Shown: one piece after another, positions 47,346 through 60,600 of the stretch | How the letters are laid out: every line of letters begins with the position of its first letter | Position numbering within the stretch: the stretch's first letter is position 1 | Origin: Eopsaltria australis | Taxonomy: Eukaryota > Chordata > Aves > Passeriformes > Petroicidae | DNA: 64,000 nt | Assembly: GCA_034509425.1 (NCBI GenBank) | Contig: JAVTVJ010000049.1 | Location: forward strand, 558,001 to 622,000 | Reading direction: 5' to 3' | Position numbers and translations under genes: made by a program | Notes under the pieces: model-generated | Told to the model about the DNA's origin: nothing | Seen by the model: the letters and a program-made list of their open reading frames with translations, nothing else | Database searches by the model: none

Positions 47346-50300
47346 TCTTTTAGGAAGAAAAAAGTGCAGTAGGAATGTGTCATGTATACTTAGGCTGATA
47401 AATATTTGGAGGCAAAAAAAAAAAAAAAAGGTAAAAATGCTTTTTTTAAGCAGAAAGGTAAAATGCTTTAGGATTCATAAAGATGCCCTTTCACTTGACT
47501 TATTGTAATTATCTTATAAATTGAAATTTGAACATATTTTGAAGTTAGGGGTTCTTGGGATAATTTATTATGCATATGTAAAGCAACAGTCAAGAGAATG
47601 CTGGGCTTGTAGTTTATACTTCATGTGAATTTTGGACTTAAATTGTTATTTTAACATAATTTCAATTAAGTGTTGACTTTTCAATTGAGCTGATGCTTTT
47701 TTATGTCTGTAATCAAAAGTTTAGTTTCACTATTCTGTGGTCCTAGTGGTAGTTTTAGATGGTATAGGAGCTCCATGTGAGTGTGTAATTATAGGGATGT
47801 GAAATTAATGCCAATGTGAGCGCAGCTGAGCCTTGTATATTTGTCTTAGTTATGGACTTTGAACTTGTGTCTACAGCTTGTCAGGAGGAAGGGAGAAATC
47901 CTATCACAGCTTCTAATTTTCTTCTTACAAACCAGTACTGTCGGCCCCCTGTGTAAGACCATACATGGCAGTGCACTTAAGAGTTTCCCAGATGGTTGAA
48001 TTACAGTGTTTTGAAAAAATTAGATGATGTCAGGAGCTGTTGCACAAAAAAATAATTCCTTTAATTACTCTAGTATTTATTGTATTTGGGTAGATTAAAA
48101 CATAATGACAGCTTACTTCACCCTTTCTCTGTTAGCAAAAGTTAATTGTGGTTATAAAAGAGTAGTGTCAGGTTTTGGATATTAGCATCTGACTTGTTTT
48201 GGTTCATGAGGATACTGAACTGCTCTTCTAATTTTTCCAGGAAGCAGAAACTTTATATGTCATATAAGGCAGTTTCTTAATGATGGGGTTAGCATCCTCA
48301 CTTCTACACCTCACAGCTTCTCATATGTAGCTGAGCACAAAGGAGAACTGGAGAGGCAATTTCTTTTGAAAATCTTGATCATGGCAAGCGTTACATGTTA
48401 CCTTCTGAAAAGCAAAACTTTCTTGTATCTCAGCTTTTCCTTGAAATATTGAGAGCTCATTCAAGTTCAGGCCCTTCATACTAGATATCATTGCGAACAT
48501 TATTCTTTGAAAAGGACACAAGAAATATGTCCTGCTTTTACAACAAGCCTTTGACAGTATCATTTTTCTCATAGTTTTTTTTTTTTTTGGATGTGTTTTA
48601 ATAACCAGGCTAGCCACGTAAACAGCATCCACAGTGTGTTTGTTGCAATGGCTCAGTATCTGAAGGCTATGAATACACAACATGGTGGAATTTGAGGGTA
48701 AGTAATACATACTTAATATTACATGAAAAGGATTTAGTACCTAATTTAACACCTACCTTTAAGTTTCACTTAAAATGAACAACATTATAGTAATATTTTT
48801 TAAACAACAGTTTTTTAATAGATTGAGGTAATTCTTAAGGGAATGTTTTGTCTGAAGAAATAAATATGTATATAGAAGATGTTTGTGCTAAAAGTGTGTG
48901 AAAGCTTTTTATACTTTGAGCCTGTCAGTCTCACCAAGATGTCTGAGTTACCAGCGTGTCACTGGGTTTTAATACTGGTGGTGAAACATTGTTTCAAACT
49001 CTGATTTTTTATCTTTGTGTGGTCATTTCTAGGGACTGTAGACGTAATAGTCATGGTATATTCATAGTATTCATCATACTATCTCTACTAGTTGTTCAGG
49101 GTGTGTTGCCAGTTGCTCTGAGTAGAGCACTGCTCTTTTTTTGACAGGTTACCATGTATGTTTCAATGAACATAGTATTTTTTTTTTTTGACACTGAATG
49201 CTTATCCTTCTTTTGAACTTAATGCAATTTCTCTTTAGGGTGGTTAAAAAAGTTTTAGTAACCTCTGTCAGACTATCTAAAGCCAACATCAGCCATGCTG
49301 CTTCTTTTGGTTGACCGTGGATGTACAATAGGATTAATATTTTCTGTGTTTTAAACATAAACAGTTTTTCTCATTGAGTTAGTCATGCTTAAGTATTTTG
49401 AAATTACTGGGAACTTAGTGAAACAAAAGAATGTATAATCTGAGCAGAGAAGAACTGCAGATGTTTGGACTATGTTTCTTAACACAATGTACTTAATGTT
49501 AAGAAGAGAGGATATTTTTAGTTAACACTACCATTTATTTCCAGCCAAAATGAATGCAAAGAGAGTATGAAGTCCTACAAAATTGAATTTCACATTTGTA
49601 GACTGCAGAAGAAATGAACACTAACGAGTGCTTAGAATATTTTTATTATATACTTTTGTGGTCCAGTTTGGGGAAGAATGTGCATTACCTGAGACATCAT
49701 CCATTTAACGCACAGGCTGGCTGGCCTTAGCAGTTAAATATGTGAGATTTTATTTGCCTTAACAATTTGTTGTAATTTGGAGCCAAGGAAATGTGCACAA
49801 TTAAAATGGACACTAAATGCTGTGGCAGGAGGTGTTACCTAAGCCCAGCTTCCAGAGCTTTCAGCAACTCATTTCCCCCAGCAGGCCTGCCATATTACAG
49901 TCTGCCCTTGCTAATTACATGGGCAGGCTGCCTTACACAGAGCTGAGTTTGAATTGCTACAGGACTTTTTCTTTTTTATAAAGAGTATATTTCCTTGGAG
50001 CCTGCAACCACACTGCACCAGCTGCACCCTGTGAACTCCTCTTTGCCATGCAGTAGGCAGCCTATGAAGCAGAGATAATGTGCTTATCAGCAAAGCAAGT
50101 GCTGGGAGTGCACTTTTCCTTAAGATTGGTCTTATAGCTGTGGGAGAACTCGACTCAGAGATCCTTTGTTTTGAATCTGAATAGGCTCCGGTTAATTTTG
50201 CTCCTTTGTTTGAACTTTATTAAAGGGAATTTAATATTTCTCACTCTTCTGTTCTGTTGAGTGTGATTCTGCAGTCGAAGGTATCCTCTGGGTCATGCAG

Positions 50301-53180
50301 CACAGGCAGCCAGCTGGGCAGGGGCAAGGAGGCAGTGCAGGAAAGCATCACCAAGGAAATGGCCAGAAAGTAATGATTTCCAGGTAGGCCTGGCCTGGCT
50401 GTATTTTCAGTGCCTTTCAGGAAAGGAAGTAAACCCACTAGGGTGGGGTAACTTTACCCTTTTATAGCATTAAAAAATACATTCTTGATAGAGTCAAACA
50501 TATTGGAGAGAGAGCAATTTCTGCCTTCACAGTGAGAATATGTCCCCTTCAAGAGTCTCAGTTATATCATGCAGCAGTCAGAGCTGACTGCAGACTTGGC
50601 AGCCACCCATGTCCCTGGTGAGCAGCTAGTGCAGCCATCCCATGCTCAAGAGATACCAGGTGACAGGCAGAAAAAAATGGAGATATTCATTGTCTTATTT
50701 GGATATTGGGACAAATGGCTGGTAGTTTCTTATTTTCCTTTTGATAAAGGTGTTGACCATTTTAAGGACCACAAAGTTAAGACTTGAGATAGTGACAGCT
50801 CATTTGAAAGCTAAGTATGCCATGCACTCTTTTCCATGCTAATTAGAAGAATATCCCATCAGACTGTATTGTTTTGATCATCCCTTTATTCTAATCCTCT
50901 TGGAAAGCGAAGATTATTTTTCAACCTCTTGCAAATCAAAATAAGAAAGAAGATAAAGACCAGCAGCTGCTCTCTCTGCTAGAAATCCAAGCATAGCTCT
51001 CTCCTAAAGTGCAGATATAATTCCTAACTAGAATTTCAAGAAGTGCTGCACCATGAAAACTTGAAAGGTCATTGATAAGTTGCACACCCCTCTGGCATGC
51101 CTGGTTAGCTTAAATTCATTGAAAAGCTCTCAAGTGGATTTTAGCCTCTAACTGCTTTTTTTCTGGACTAATCCTGCGGTTATTGAGTTACCACCTCTGG
51201 GGACAAGGAAGAGAGAGTTATAACATGATAAAAATCTAAATCAATTTCTCCATGGCTTGCCAAGTGAAATATCCCTACAAGTGTGCTTGGTTCATTGAAA
51301 TATCAAACTCCAGATTGTTGAAGTAGTTTTCAGTAATTGTAGAGAAGATGAACTGGTCTGAATACAAGTTTAGCTTCTAAATACTGATTAGTCATCAGAG
51401 ATGACTCCTTGCCCAGTTCCCTTTGATTCTTGTAACCACACTGAAGACTGAAAATGTCAGGGCAGCAGCTGTGTCACTCACCAAAATGCAGCACTAAATT
51501 GGGTGCTCAGTGAGTTTTACTGAGCAGTCTTATGTTCTGTGAGTAGGAAAAAGAATCTTGCAAATAAGTAGTCCCACTGCTTTGGGAAAGAATATTTGGA
51601 AAGATTGGTTAATTTATGAATTCTTTTCACTTTCATTTTAAATAAATTGCTCTGGAGGCAATTAAGAATTTCTTCCCATGTAATAAGTTAAGTTGATGAA
51701 TTGTGATGGTCTAGAAATGGCTTAGATTTATTTTGGGCAAGTACAGTCTATCAAATTAAAAGTTAATAATACAATTTCTAGCAGTCTTTCAATAAACAAA
51801 GAAGCCTCACTGGTACTGGTGATATAAATGCTGTTTGTAAGTGATTTATCTTCACCTCACTCTTTGAGGTCTTTGTCCAAGACTTAAGTTCAACTTTTAT
51901 CTCATATAATTTCAGGAAGACAAACAATTAAGGCATGTGAGTCAGGGCTTCTGTGCCTTATTTTTAGTCTAACCCCCTTTAAGTTTAAAGGTATTCTTCC
52001 TTTTTCTATCCCTGCATATCCTTGTAAAAAGTCCCTCTTCAACTTTCTTTAGGCTCCCTTTAAATACTGGAAATGTCTTTGTTTTAAAAGCTTTGCTTGA
52101 ACAATCAGAAAAAAGAAAAAGCAACAAAAATACCCCCAAACACACTAAACCCCCAAGTTTTTTTACTTTCGATTCTGATCCTGTGCAGTTAGCTCTTTCC
52201 GCCTCAATCCTTCAAAAGCTGATTTTACCCAGCAAGTGAGCTTTGTGACAGTTTCTTCTGTTCTGTCAAGCTTCTATCTGAACTTCAGATTTAACTAAAA
52301 TTGACTTGTTCTTTTCTATTCTACGTCTGTATTACAGCTATTTCAAGAAGGAAAATCTTTAGAATATCAACTCAAATTTTCATTTATAATTTCCTCCGTA
52401 TGAAATAGGTATAGATTTCAAAGAGAATGCTTCACCTACAAAGGTGTACAGACTAAGAATGTCCAGAAGGTGCTGTTTGCAGTTGCACTTCCTCGTGAAG
52501 GTAAGCATGAATACTACAGAAATTCATCTAACTTCGTGACTTCTTAATATGCCATGTCCCAAGAGGTATCAGCTGTGATTTCTGCCTTTGGTATTCCCTG
52601 TGCCACCTACTGATGCACAGAGTTCTGTGTGGGTTAGGACTCTGAAGACTCTCCTGGCTCCACAGGCTGTAGTAGCACAACTCAGATGCTGCTCTGTTAT
52701 CCCTTTCTGTATTCCTCTGTTTCACTCAGTCTTGTTCTAAAATAAGGCTGTGAATAGGGCTCCTGAGTCTACACCTGCCTCCATGAGGGCAGCTGTCTCA
52801 GTCTGGCAGTACTGCAGTGTCTGCAAAAAAAAAGAGATGTTTTACATTAGCTTTGCAGTGCTGCAGTTCTTAAAATGGATTCCTTTTATTAAGTCAACAT
52901 CATAGCAATGAGTGCCTCAACTGCTGCTATAACCTCATTAACTTTTCTTGCTGTTGGTACAGAAATATATATTTACAGTGTTCTGAAATAGATAAGCAAG
53001 TTAACAAAAGGTGAAAATAACAAGAAAACCATGGAGGTTATTAGTATTTTACTTCTTTGAAATCTGTAGAATCCTGTTAGCTAAAGCGGATATTGAAATA
53101 GAAGCAGCTGGCATTAGGTAGGTGTTACACAATTTATAAAACAGTGTGTCTGATCATGAAAGTTGTAGGTAAGGAAATTA
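47346..53180. other. Intergenic, no gene recognised
   Basis: AT-rich unique DNA with A or T homopolymers (47414-47429, 48575-48588, about 49179-49190). No exon with both splice signals and a family motif was found on either strand. Confidence 0.65.
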
Positions 53181-53418
53181 CTTTAAACTGTGAAAGGGTA
53201 AGTTTAGATTGACTATTAGGAAAAGGTTCTGCACTGGGGGAGTGGTCAAGCACTAGAATAAGATCTTCCAGGTAGTGGTCATGGCCCTAAGGTGTTAAAG
53301 AAGCACTTGCTCTCATATCTAAGGTTTAACTTATAGGTTATCCTGTGTGGATTCAGGACTTAGACTTGATGATCCTTGTGGGTCGCATCCAACTCAGGAT
53401 GTTCTGTAGTTCTATATG
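53181..53418 (+). mobile_element. CR1 LINE 3' UTR fragment
   Basis: The segment GTGAAAGGGTAAGTTTAGAT, then CTATTAGGAAAAGGTTCTGC, through GACTTGATGATCCTTGTGGG to TTCTGTAGTTCTAT, follows the CR1 3' end order (TTTAGATTAGATATTAGG..., ...GGACTTGATGATCC, terminal ATTCTATG-like repeats). It is 5'-truncated and diverged. Confidence 0.8.
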
Positions 53419-54965
53419 TGCACACTGTTGAATTTTCTTCTGGAACTCTTGTCTTCTCAAATACTTTTATATTATCACTGGTCTGTAATACTATTCAGAG
53501 TATTCAATGCAAGGGTTTTCTGTCATCCTACTTGTGACTCTGTAACATATCATAGTTGATGCAGAACTTTTATTAACTCATACACTTACATATAAGATGG
53601 CAAGGAAGAGAGTGATTTTTTTTTTCCTTTTTAAATGCATTAGTAGAAGAGGTAAGAAATAGGAGTCAACACTGTGTGAGCATTCTGCTGTCTTTTGATA
53701 GCTGATGTGTCCATATTTAATTGTTGCAATTATTCCCCAGTGCTGCCTTAGGATTGTTTTAGTAGGTATTCATGCAAGCTCACCTATGGTCACAAGAAGT
53801 TGTGTTTTAGCGGTAAAAATCAGTTTCAGGTGTAATGGCTGCAAATAGAGATCAAAATCTTGGCAAAATCTCTTTGAGGTGTTTGACAGGTTTTAATCTT
53901 TGCTAAAAGCAGGAAACATATCTTGCTAAAATGGTAGCATTTTACTCCCATTGTTTACAGCTGTATAGGAACACAGGCTGTAAAAGAGTAAAGAATTAGG
54001 CATTCAGTTTTGATACTGGGCTGGTAAGGTCATTGTGCTCCTGGTAAGCTACATCAGGAAATTACAATATCAAATGCTTTGCAGCTTACATTTATTTTTC
54101 CAAAGCAAGATTTTCAGTGTATGATGTTTTAAATAATTCTAAATTCTGCTTACAGTTACATTGGTCTTTATACTGAGGTAAACAGTGCAAAGAAAACGAG
54201 ACTGAGATTTGGTGTCTGCTCATAATAAAGTAATACTTGCAACCCCCTCCACCACAGAATTAATTACATAATTTAGTGGTCATACACCCAATGGCATGAA
54301 AGGAATTGTTTTTATGAGCCAAACAAAGATTGAGAAATATTACTTTCTGTACATCACATATCAAAAGACCAGGACAATGAAGAGGAAGTAAATTATAGTA
54401 TGTTCACAAACAGAAGTCCCAAATGCTTATTTTGTGGCTGTAAGATGACGTTGTGAGGACACTCAGGTTGGTGTAACCTTACAGCATTTGAGAGATGACT
54501 CATAGCAGTTTTTCTGAGCTCCCTACCAATGTGAACAGAGTCCGGGATTTATGAGGTGATACACAGTAACTTTGCTTTCTGCCAGCATTGTCTTGGACTT
54601 GGTTGAAAATCCAAGTTCTTTCTTGGCTAATGAAAAGGTTAGGTTTGCCTTTTGTGCTTACATGCTATGCTAGAGTAGAGCAATAAACAGAGCTTGCCTG
54701 GTTTGCTGTGAAGAATTATGACATTGTGGAGTGCTCAAGTATGAGATACTGTAGTGCAGATACCCTTAAAAAAATAAGCAATGAAGATGAGTTTACAGGA
54801 ATCGAGCTACAACAGTCCAGTCTGGAGACTTGGAAGTGCAGAAAATAATGTAGGTGCCCCTGTAGACAAGCTGAACATGTGAAAGTGATGTATCCTCTCA
54901 ATAAAGAAGGCCAACTACACACTAGACTAAAAGCAAGGGCATAGAGAGCAGGTGGAGAGACATGA

Positions 54966-55440
54966 TTATTTCCCTCTGTTTGGTGCTTGTGAGACTGCAT
55001 CTGAAATATTGTGTTCAGCTCTGGGCTCCCTCATACAAGAAATACATAGATATACTGTACTGAGTCCTGAGAAAGGCCACTGGGATGCTAGAACAAATTA
55101 TATACAAGGAGAGGCTGAGAGAGCTGGGTTTGTTTAGCCTGAAGAAGGAAAGATTCTGTTGCTGTCCTGAACTGTCTGGTGGGTAGTTACAGAGGGGATG
55201 AAGCCAAACTCTTCTGGTAGATGCACAGTGATGGAATAAGAGGCATCAGAGAGAAGGTGCAATGAGGTAAATCCAGTTAAACAGTAGAAAAACTGTTTTA
55301 CGTTTAGCATGGTCAGACATTAAATCTGTGAGTGATTGTGTAAGCTCCACCTTCAAGGATCTTCAGAACTTGAGCAGAGAACCTCAGCTAGGCAAATTTG
55401 ATCTCATGAGAGCTTTTCAATCTGTATTATTCTGATTCTT
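54966..55440 (+). mobile_element. CR1 LINE 3' fragment
   Basis: Contains GTGAGACTGCATCTGAAATA, then GTGTTCAGCTCTGGGCTCCC, AGGAGAGGCTGAGAGAGCTG and GTTTAGCCTGAAGAAGG, which parallel the CR1 ORF2 end (LRPHLEYCVQFWAP... [13 protein letters not shown]) in plus orientation. It then runs into an eroded 3' UTR ending near ATTATTCTGATTCTT. Stops and indels make it non-coding. Confidence 0.85.
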
Positions 55441-57087
55441 ATTTTGTAGTCTGCCAGAAATGGTAGAAAATTTTACTCATAGATACTATTCAGCAAAAGG
55501 TTTACCTTGAGGGGATATTTCAAAGCAACCTGAGGTACTGATTGTGGAAGCTCATTCCTGTCTCAGTTGTATGTAGCCTTTATTTATCAGAATGCACTAG
55601 AGTGAAAAAGTGTTCAGTCACTGTTGTTTGAGCCAACAGCTCTTTCTTTCCAGTTAGCTGAGAGAGAAAATGACTTTCCAACAATGGATATATCGGAGAG
55701 GTCTACTATATATCTCAGTGTCTGCCTTCAAACTTCTTCAGCTTTCACCAGAAACCAAGTGGGTTCACTTGCCCGTGTGTTGAAGCTGACATTTACTGCT
55801 AGAGTATGACAGAGCTTTTGTGCTGGTGCTGCTTTTGGTGAAGACCTCAGCCTCAATGAAAAAATACTCGATTTCTATCTTAAAGTAATGAGCTTCTTGC
55901 ATACAGAGTACAGAGCTAATGTGATACTTTTTAATGCTCATCTAAATAATAATTCATGTAATTTTGACAATAACAGGATTATTTAAATTGTCGTTTAAGG
56001 CTATAGAGATTAAATAATATGAATTGTTTATTTTTCACACCACTAAAAATCAGGGCATGGATTTTTTTACCTAGTTATTTGCTTATGTAATTTTCTGAAG
56101 AGAGTCAAAGGTCGCAGTATTTGTGATAGAGATGAGAGTCATGTCCACATCATTTGTACATAGGAGATCCAATAAAGGTGAAGAAAACAAAATATGAAAA
56201 GGGACAAAATTTATTAATCTATGTTAGCAAAATTAAAACCATGCTAGTGAACAGGTTATCACAGTATGATCTGAACAATTTTTCTTGTAACCAAGATGAT
56301 TACTAATACTTTATTCTGTTTTTCCTTGTTTGTTTTGACAGAAAAAGAGAAGGTAATTTTGATTAAAGGGGAACTTTTCAATTTGAGCTGTTGGGAGAGC
56401 TGTAGAATTGTTATATATGAAGTGTGTGTTGTTCTAGTGACTCCACTTTCATGTTTTGTTTGTTTCCTTGCATGGTTTCACTAAGAGTGTGTTTTGTACT
56501 TATTTGCTGCCTCTGTGGCCAATTATGTGTCTGTGTAGCTAACAGATAACCCCTGCTTTAACAAGGGATGGCAAGCAATTTGTTTATATATATCTTATTT
56601 TTATTTTAATGTTTTCTACAATATTTGTCAAACACATGTAGGAAGCTTTAGATCACAGCTTCACAGTTTTAGGCCCAGTTTTGTAACTCTTCACAAACCT
56701 AAATTTATTTTTTCTCAGTTGTTTATTAATAATTGAACTAAATTCTAAAGGTTTCATAACGTATAAAGCACTATACACTTCAGAAGTATTCATACTATCT
56801 GCAGTAGATAATTTTCATCAGCTATCTTAATCAGTTGTTGGGCATGATGACTTCACAGTGTTGCCTTTAAGTAGCTAAGAGTAGGCGTTATGAATGCTTC
56901 ACAGTTTTTAGAGATATTTATCTATTTTTTGCAGGTTCTAAATTGTCTCTTCATCCATGCCCTTTAAGCTTCAATGACTACGTTAGATTAAAAGGAATAG
57001 AAATGTCACAATCTGTCTTCTTTATCCATAATTCCCAAATGTGAGAAGAAACACAGGGTGAGAACAGTGTCTTTGAGGGTGCCCAGG
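55441..57087. other. Intergenic, no gene recognised
   Basis: AT-rich unique sequence between a CR1 fragment and a solo LTR. Nothing recognisable was seen on either strand. Confidence 0.65.
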
Positions 57088-57634
57088 TGTAATGGATTGA
57101 CTGGCCAGCTAAGCACCCACCCAGCCACTCACCCCACAGTGGGACAGAGAGAATTAGAAGAGCAAGGGCTGGCAACTCCTGGGTTGAGATGAAGCAGCAA
57201 AACTGCTGAGTGTGGAAGCAGAAGAGTAAAATCAGAAATATATTCACTGTTTGTTGTTGGCAGACCAATGTCCACCTAATTCCTGAAAAGCAAGGCCTCA
57301 GCATGTGTAATGGTTGCGTGGGAAAATGAAAGCTGTAACCAAAACCCTCCTCCTCCTCATCCTTTTCCTGAGCCGTTATTGCAGCGCATAATGGAATATC
57401 CTAGGAAATGTCCCTTTAGTCAGTTTGGGTCCACTGTCCCAACTGTGTCCCTTTCCAACCTCATGTCACACCTCTGACCTACTTGCTGAGGTGGGCAGAA
57501 TAGTGAAAAGAAAACCACGATGCCGTGAAAGTCAGAACACTGATGTGTTAATAACACTGGTTTAATGACAAGTCCAAAATACACCTTCACATGGGCTGTA
57601 TAGGATTAACTCCATCCCAGCCAGACTCAGTACA
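57088..57634 (-). mobile_element. Solo LTR of an avian ERVL-like element
   Basis: On the minus strand it begins TGTACTGAGTCTGGCTGGGA, then TGGAGTTAATCCTATACAGC and a TTAAACCAGTGTTATTAACA segment. It finishes with TGCTTAGCTGGCCAGTC before an ACA end, the layout of a common bird LTR ('GTCTGGCTGGGATGGAGTTAA ... GTGCTTAG'). The plus-strand edges are TGT (57088) and ACA (57634). Flanks CCAGG (57083-57087) and TCAGG (57635-57639) look like a 5-bp target duplication with one change. No internal retroviral genes adjoin it. Confidence 0.8.
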
Positions 57635-57639
57635 TCAGG

Positions 57640-60600
57640 GAAGGCAGCATTTATTCAGAGGAATAGTTTGCTTTCTATCTCCCTGTAATAAAGTTAATAG
57701 TGAGAAAAAATAGCAAGGTATATAGCTTGTAAATATAATGTCTGCTTAAAACTCTGCTTCTTTTTTGCCTATGTTAGACTAACAGAAGGGAACTGTACAA
57801 ACTTGCGTGTACTTCTTTAAAAAGTAATAAATTGATAGATTGTCTTGAGCTCTGTGACTGTGCCACCATTATGGAACTTAGACCATTTTCAGTCTTGCTG
57901 TTTTTCACTTTCTACACCAAAATCAATATGAGTTGTCAATGTTTAATTAGTGTATTTTGTAAATGTACATTTCACATTCTGAATTGCTTGCAGGTAATTT
58001 CATTTGTGATTATATCTAATATTACATTGATTTGTATAGAATTTCTCAAAATAACAGATGAAGGTTAAAAAGAAAAAAACCCCAATTGATTAATAAATGT
58101 TTTCCTAAAACTAACCTACTGAGGAATTTCTGGCTTAGCCCTAGCAGCAAAGGAGGAGAAGGGAGAAAATAATAGATCGAATGCTGTGCTTCTATGCATA
58201 AAGTTTTGTTTCTGTTTGATCATCCACTTTATGGCAGAATGGATTTAGCTTGGTTTGTAGGAGTAGGTAAGGTCAAAGATGTATACAGCTTTGACTTTGA
58301 ATGTTTTCTGAGCTAACTGCATTTAAGTCCCGGCAGGAGGTTGCCATGCATGACTTCTGTTGATGCACAGTCACTTCTTATGCTTGTGGGTATTTTGTGC
58401 TCTCAAAAATGAGGCTAAGTCAGATGTTTCTAGAAAGACCTGAAAAAAAAGTTGTAATCTTGGTGATATAAAGGCCATAATGCAGAGAATAGACTTCTAG
58501 TTCTTAGTTCTCAGTTCCCACATTTTCCTGTATCACTAAACCATTGTGTGGTTTCAGCAGTGAGTTTTGCCTGATTTTGTAGGTTCTATCAGGTCTAGAG
58601 ATCAAGTAGAGGCTACATCTGGTACAGTATTGTTGACTTCAGTATTCATTTCTTTCTTGATTTAGCTTACTTGCTGAATTTCTTTCTGCTGCAGCTTTCT
58701 CTCTCCATGAAAAGGATGTAATTTAAAACAATCCTACCTCTCTCCAGACTGTTGCGTGCAAACCAATGCAAATTGTAAACATAAAGGGCACATTTCAGGT
58801 GGCCATGCATAACTGAGCCTTTGGTATTTGGGCAAAGAGTTGATTTGCATACTTGAATATATTTTGCACCTTATTTGATCACTGACTAATCAGTGCATAC
58901 AGATGGCAATCAGATTTCTGATCTGAATACACAAATAGTACCTTGTGAATTCAATCAAGGGCTGTGAAGCTGCAGATGGGGAGCTCTACTCAGTTGGAGT
59001 GAAAAGTTATTAATATATCTCCTATGATTATGAAAGTGGAGGAAACAGGGTTTTTTCATTAGTACTTTGAAAGGACTTGCTAATTTATTCATATGTGGAA
59101 GATAGTTGAGAAAGTAAAAATTGGCTGTGGACTGACTCCAACTCTGCATCCCGATTTTTATTTTTAAACTTTATCTACAAGAGTGATGTAAATCTTATCG
59201 CTTACTGAGGGGCAAGTGTATGGCATGAGTACTTTCAATACTTTCAGAGTACTTTCAAAGATTTCCCATTTCTGGCTTTCACCTTCCTTAGGGTAAGGAA
59301 GAATTTCTGTGGGTGCTATGTGAAGGTGCCCTCATGGGTTTGCATGTTCAGAGAAGATCACTGAGATTATAACACTGTAATTGATTCTTGCTTCCTAATT
59401 GCAGTAAGTTTTGTTAGCAGTTAAAGAACCTGTATGGATGAGTCTAAAATCTGATGATTCCATTTGCTGTTTTCCTATCTTTCTTCTAATTTTGAATTCT
59501 GTGTTAATAGTTGGACTGGTAAATTGCAACTGAAAGGTGTCTGCCCATGGCAAAGGAGTTGGTGTTAGACGATCTTGAAAGTCTTTCTGAGACATTCTGT
59601 GATCTATTAGAACATCAAGCAACTTTTATGTGATCTTAAGATCTCTATATTCTCTTGTGAAACATTGTACTTTTGTTTTGTATTTCAACAGCTTTTACTT
59701 ATCAGTCATGCAAGTAGCATTTTTTCAAATGTTGGTAAATGGTGAGCTTAAATTTATTGTGAGTTGTAGAGCTACTTTTTTTCCAATCTTGTTGTTCAGT
59801 GGTCCATAGCCATTTCAGCCTTGGGAGTTATTTCTTTCCATGAATGTTGTCAGCTATAAAACTCAAGCTATTGACCTGTCAGCAGACTTCTCCCTGAAAA
59901 CAGTTAAACTTCAGAACTCTGTTCTTTCGAGGAACTTGACTTCTAACTGGCTTGACCTTCGATTGACTCTGCAGCCTGCTTTGCACCGAGCTGAAATTTC
60001 TGTGAAGGCAACATCGTTAAGAATGCAATTTCCTTTCCCTCTGAAACATTAGCTACATTGGTAAAAGCCTTCCTACAAGCATATTCATATGTGCAAAAAG
60101 CTGCTGTTCGAGGGAAGACACTGGTGTTGCTTCGTGCAGTAGGGTGTTCATTAGAAATGATGCAGTGATAAAATAACATGGTCTCTGCATTAAGTGAATC
60201 TACTGGCCTGTCTCTCATGACTAGAAAGGTTTTAATCCAGCGGTGTAATCCTGACCAGCATTTTAATACCTGCGTATTTTACTGAAAAGATACAACTGAT
60301 ATGCAAGCTATGTTTTTGTTATCTTTTATGTTGCAAACCAAGCTGCTGCCGATTTTTAACTGAAACTATTGTGTTGCTCTTTCATTACTAGTTTACTTAG
60401 CAGCAGCTTACAACACAAGATTATTTTTAGGGTAAAAGTTGTAAGATAAATGTGTTTTATGTTTTGTTATTTAATTTATGATCCGATTAGATGGAACATC
60501 AAGTAGACTAAGGCAGCTTCTTAAAATAATGAGATTTTCTTTTATCAGAGTAGACATTTGTTTTAAATGAATCATTAATCTTGTAGTTAAAGCACTGATT

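Noticed and set aside
46842..47508. Several open frames of 90-167 residues around the CR1 element
   Set aside because: Fragments or antisense shadows of a dead CR1 ORF2 and its flank. Frameshifted, so not independent genes.
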